64,000 bases of DNA from Charina bottae (taxonomy: Eukaryota > Chordata > Lepidosauria > Squamata > Charinaidae). Each line of letters begins with the position of its first letter. Position 1 is the first letter of the stretch. Shown here piece by piece: positions 61,789 through 64,000 of the stretch. The position numbers and the translations under genes were made by a program. The stretch covers positions 829,501-893,500 of the forward strand of contig JALMGJ010000062.1 in NCBI GenBank assembly GCA_023362775.1, read 5' to 3'. The notes beneath the pieces are model-generated. The model worked only from the letters and a program-made list of their open reading frames with translations. It did no database searches and had not been told where the DNA came from.

Positions 61789-64000
61789 CTTTTTTTTTTT
61801 TTAACAAATTTTATTAGATTTTAATTTTACATAGATAAAAGTTTGAAACAGAAAAGAAAATAGAAATACAAATCAAGAAAAAAGAAAAGATAAAAAAGTG
61901 TAGTAAAGGAAAAAAGAAAAAAAGATAAAGCTGAAACAGAATTTGGTCAACTTCCGATTTGTATCTGGTCATGGTATTTTAAAAATTTTATCTTACATGC
62001 TAGGTCTATATATAATATTAAAGAATATTTCTTGTCTATTACATCAATATATATATATTTTAATCTTCAAATCCCCATATAAGCTTTGCCCCTCCCGCAT
62101 CTTGTAAATAGTCAGTTAATGGTTTCCACTCTTTAAGGAAATAATTATTTGGATTTTCTTTTAATAAACATGTCAGTTTATCATTCTCTGCCATATCCAT
62201 CAATTTTAACATCCAATCTTGTATTGTAGGCGATATCTGGTTTTTCCAATTTTGTGCAAAAATAAGTCTTGCTGCTGTAATCATGTATTGCATAATCCTT
62301 GTAAATTGCTTCCCAGGTTGTCCATCAATTATTCCCAGTAAGAAAAATTCCGGTTTAAATGGAACTCGAATTTGTAATATATTTTGCATCAATGCATGTA
62401 TTTGAGTCCAAAATTTCTTTGCAGTCTCACATGTCCACCACATATGGTAAAAAGACCCCTCTTTTTTTTTACATTTCCAACATAAGTTGGAGACATTTCC
62501 ATACATTTTAGAAAGTTTTTGTGGGGTCATATACCATCTGTACATCATCTTATAAAAGTTTTCTTTTAAATTATAACACAAAGTAAATTTTAACCCTTTG
62601 GTCCACATATCTTCCCATTGTTGCATTTGAATATTATGGCCAATATTTTTAGCCCATTTAATCATACAGTCTTTAACTTGTTCCTCTACCATTTCACCTT
62701 TTAACAATAATTTATACATTTTTGCAATTAGATGATCATCTGTCTCACATAGTTGTATCTCAAATTCCGATTTGGTTTGTTCAAATTCAAGGTCTTTCTT
62801 ATCTAATTTAAATTTCTCTACGAGCTGCATATATGAAAGCCATTGAAAACTGTATCCCTCTGATACCAATTCTTCTATTGATTTAATTATATATTGTCCT
62901 TGTTCTTTCTTTAAAAAGTCTTTGTAGGTTAACCATTTATCTTTATTTCTTACTTCTGTTCTGTAGAATGCTTCTTGTGTAGAAATCCATAAGGGTCTTT
63001 TATAACATAAGATTAATTTATATTTATTCCAGATTCTTAACAAGGATCTTCTAATATAATGGTTTTTAAAGTCCACATTAACTTTAACTTTATCGTACCA
63101 CAAATATCCATGCCATCCATATCTTAATTCATGTCCTTCCAAATTCAATAATTTTTCATTTTTCAAAACTATCCATTCTTTAATCCAAACCAAGCAACAA
63201 GCAGCATAATATAATTTCAAATCCGGTAGACCTAGTCCTCCTCTTTCTTTAGAGTCTTGCAATACTTTATATTTTACTCTTGGTTTTTTCCCTTGCCAAA
63301 TAAACTTAGAAATATCTCGCTGCCATTGTTTAAAAGGTTCTTCTGATGCCAATATAGGTAGTGTTTGAAAAAGATATAAAATTCTTGGCAAAACATTCAT
63401 TTTAATTGCTGAAATTCTACCTAATAATGATAATTGCAGTTTTTCCCAATGTTCCAAATCTTTTTTAATATCCATCCAAAGTGGAATATAATTATTCTTA
63501 AACAACTTAACATTTTTAGTTGTTAAATATACTCCCAAATATTTTACTTTTTCTTCCATTGAATATCCTGTTATTTCTTTCAATTTCTCTTGTTGGTGGT
63601 AATCCATATTTTTGGTCAAAACTTTTGTCTTCTGTAAATTCACTTTGAACCCTGCTAGCGACCCAAAGTCTTTTAGTTTCTGTATTAATATTTCAATTCC
63701 TTCTAGTGGATTCTCCAAAGTAATGACTAGGTCGTCAGCAAATGCTCTTAGTTTATAAACTTCTTTTTTAACTTTAATACCATGGATACCATCATCTTGT
63801 CTAATATCTCTAAGTAAAACCTCTAATACCAATATAAACAAAAGTGGAGATAATGGACAACCTTGTCTAGTACCTTTTTGTATTTCACATGGCTTACTAA
63901 ATTCTCCATTAACAATTATTTTGGCAAATTGTGGAGTATATATTGATTTAATCCATTTTATAAAATTTCCTCCAAAATTCATATTTTCCAAAACTTTGAA
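61789..64000 (-). mobile_element. L1 LINE, ORF2 3' two-thirds with long open frame, runs off window
   Basis: The minus-strand frame is open from the window edge to a stop at 62060 (at least 643 codons). In order: reverse transcriptase block KGTRQGCPLSPLLF (residues 39-52 of the first Met frame), catalytic FADD (84-87), GFKVNLQKTK, the long L1 thumb/connection region, and the C-terminal cysteine motif CWKCKKKEGSFYHMWWTC (504-521; C-x2-C-x8-H-x4-C), ending LIWGFED. A 3' UTR of about 270 bp follows on the minus strand, ending in a poly(A) (T run at 61789-61801). The endonuclease and ORF1 would lie beyond the right edge. No frameshift or stop is seen in 1.9 kb, so this copy is young, possibly from a recently active lineage. 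Confidence 0.96.

Overview
The window looks like non-coding, repeat-dense nuclear DNA from a squamate reptile (lizard or snake). The evidence is the mixture of elements: a Bov-B/RTE LINE, CR1, L1 and R4-like LINEs, seven copies of one tRNA-derived SINE with the squamate-type 3' end, 5S-rRNA-derived SINE pieces, palindromic hAT MITEs, and long GATA/TATC (Bkm-like) arrays. I cannot decide between snake and lizard from sequence alone. A run of exactly 100 N (13715-13814) marks a scaffold join. No host gene is confirmed. The only non-transposon coding candidate is a possible 66-codon terminal exon on the minus strand at 19320-19520.

Layout. 1-8 kb: LTR-like repeat, GC-rich hAT MITE, 1-kb TCTA array, L1 tails, a Penelope-like fragment, tRNA and 5S SINEs, and a hAT MITE inside an L1. 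8-18 kb: mostly unassigned sequence, a purine-rich array, the N gap and two SINEs. 18-26 kb: an RTE tail amplified as a 184-bp tandem array, an ATCT array, paired LTR-like units, and a 1.75-kb polypyrimidine tract built from two ~767-bp copies. 26-36 kb: CR1, Bov-B tail, GATA/GGAA array, and a minisatellite grown from a dispersed repeat next to a hAT insertion. 36-53 kb: the densest part, with Penelope-like inverted dimers, R4 endonuclease fragment, Tigger-like DNA transposons hosting CR1 and SINE insertions, and a 1.26-kb Bov-B. 53-64 kb: a further Tigger-like copy, purine array, CR1, SINE, a LINE C-terminus, and an L1 ORF2 open for over 640 codons that runs off the right edge.

The most interesting system is a set of Penelope-like repeats in two sequence families. 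Four copies have inverted arms; three of these carry a terminal extension of exactly 34 nt on one arm only. Exact target-site duplications of 11-15 bp flank four copies. Members carry a shared core with the layout of a type I hammerhead ribozyme (CUGANGA, stem II, GAAACGUY) that would need a dimeric stem III.

Many calls rest on exact target-site duplications and terminal repeats visible in the sequence. Family names come from known hallmarks and were not checked against a repeat library.
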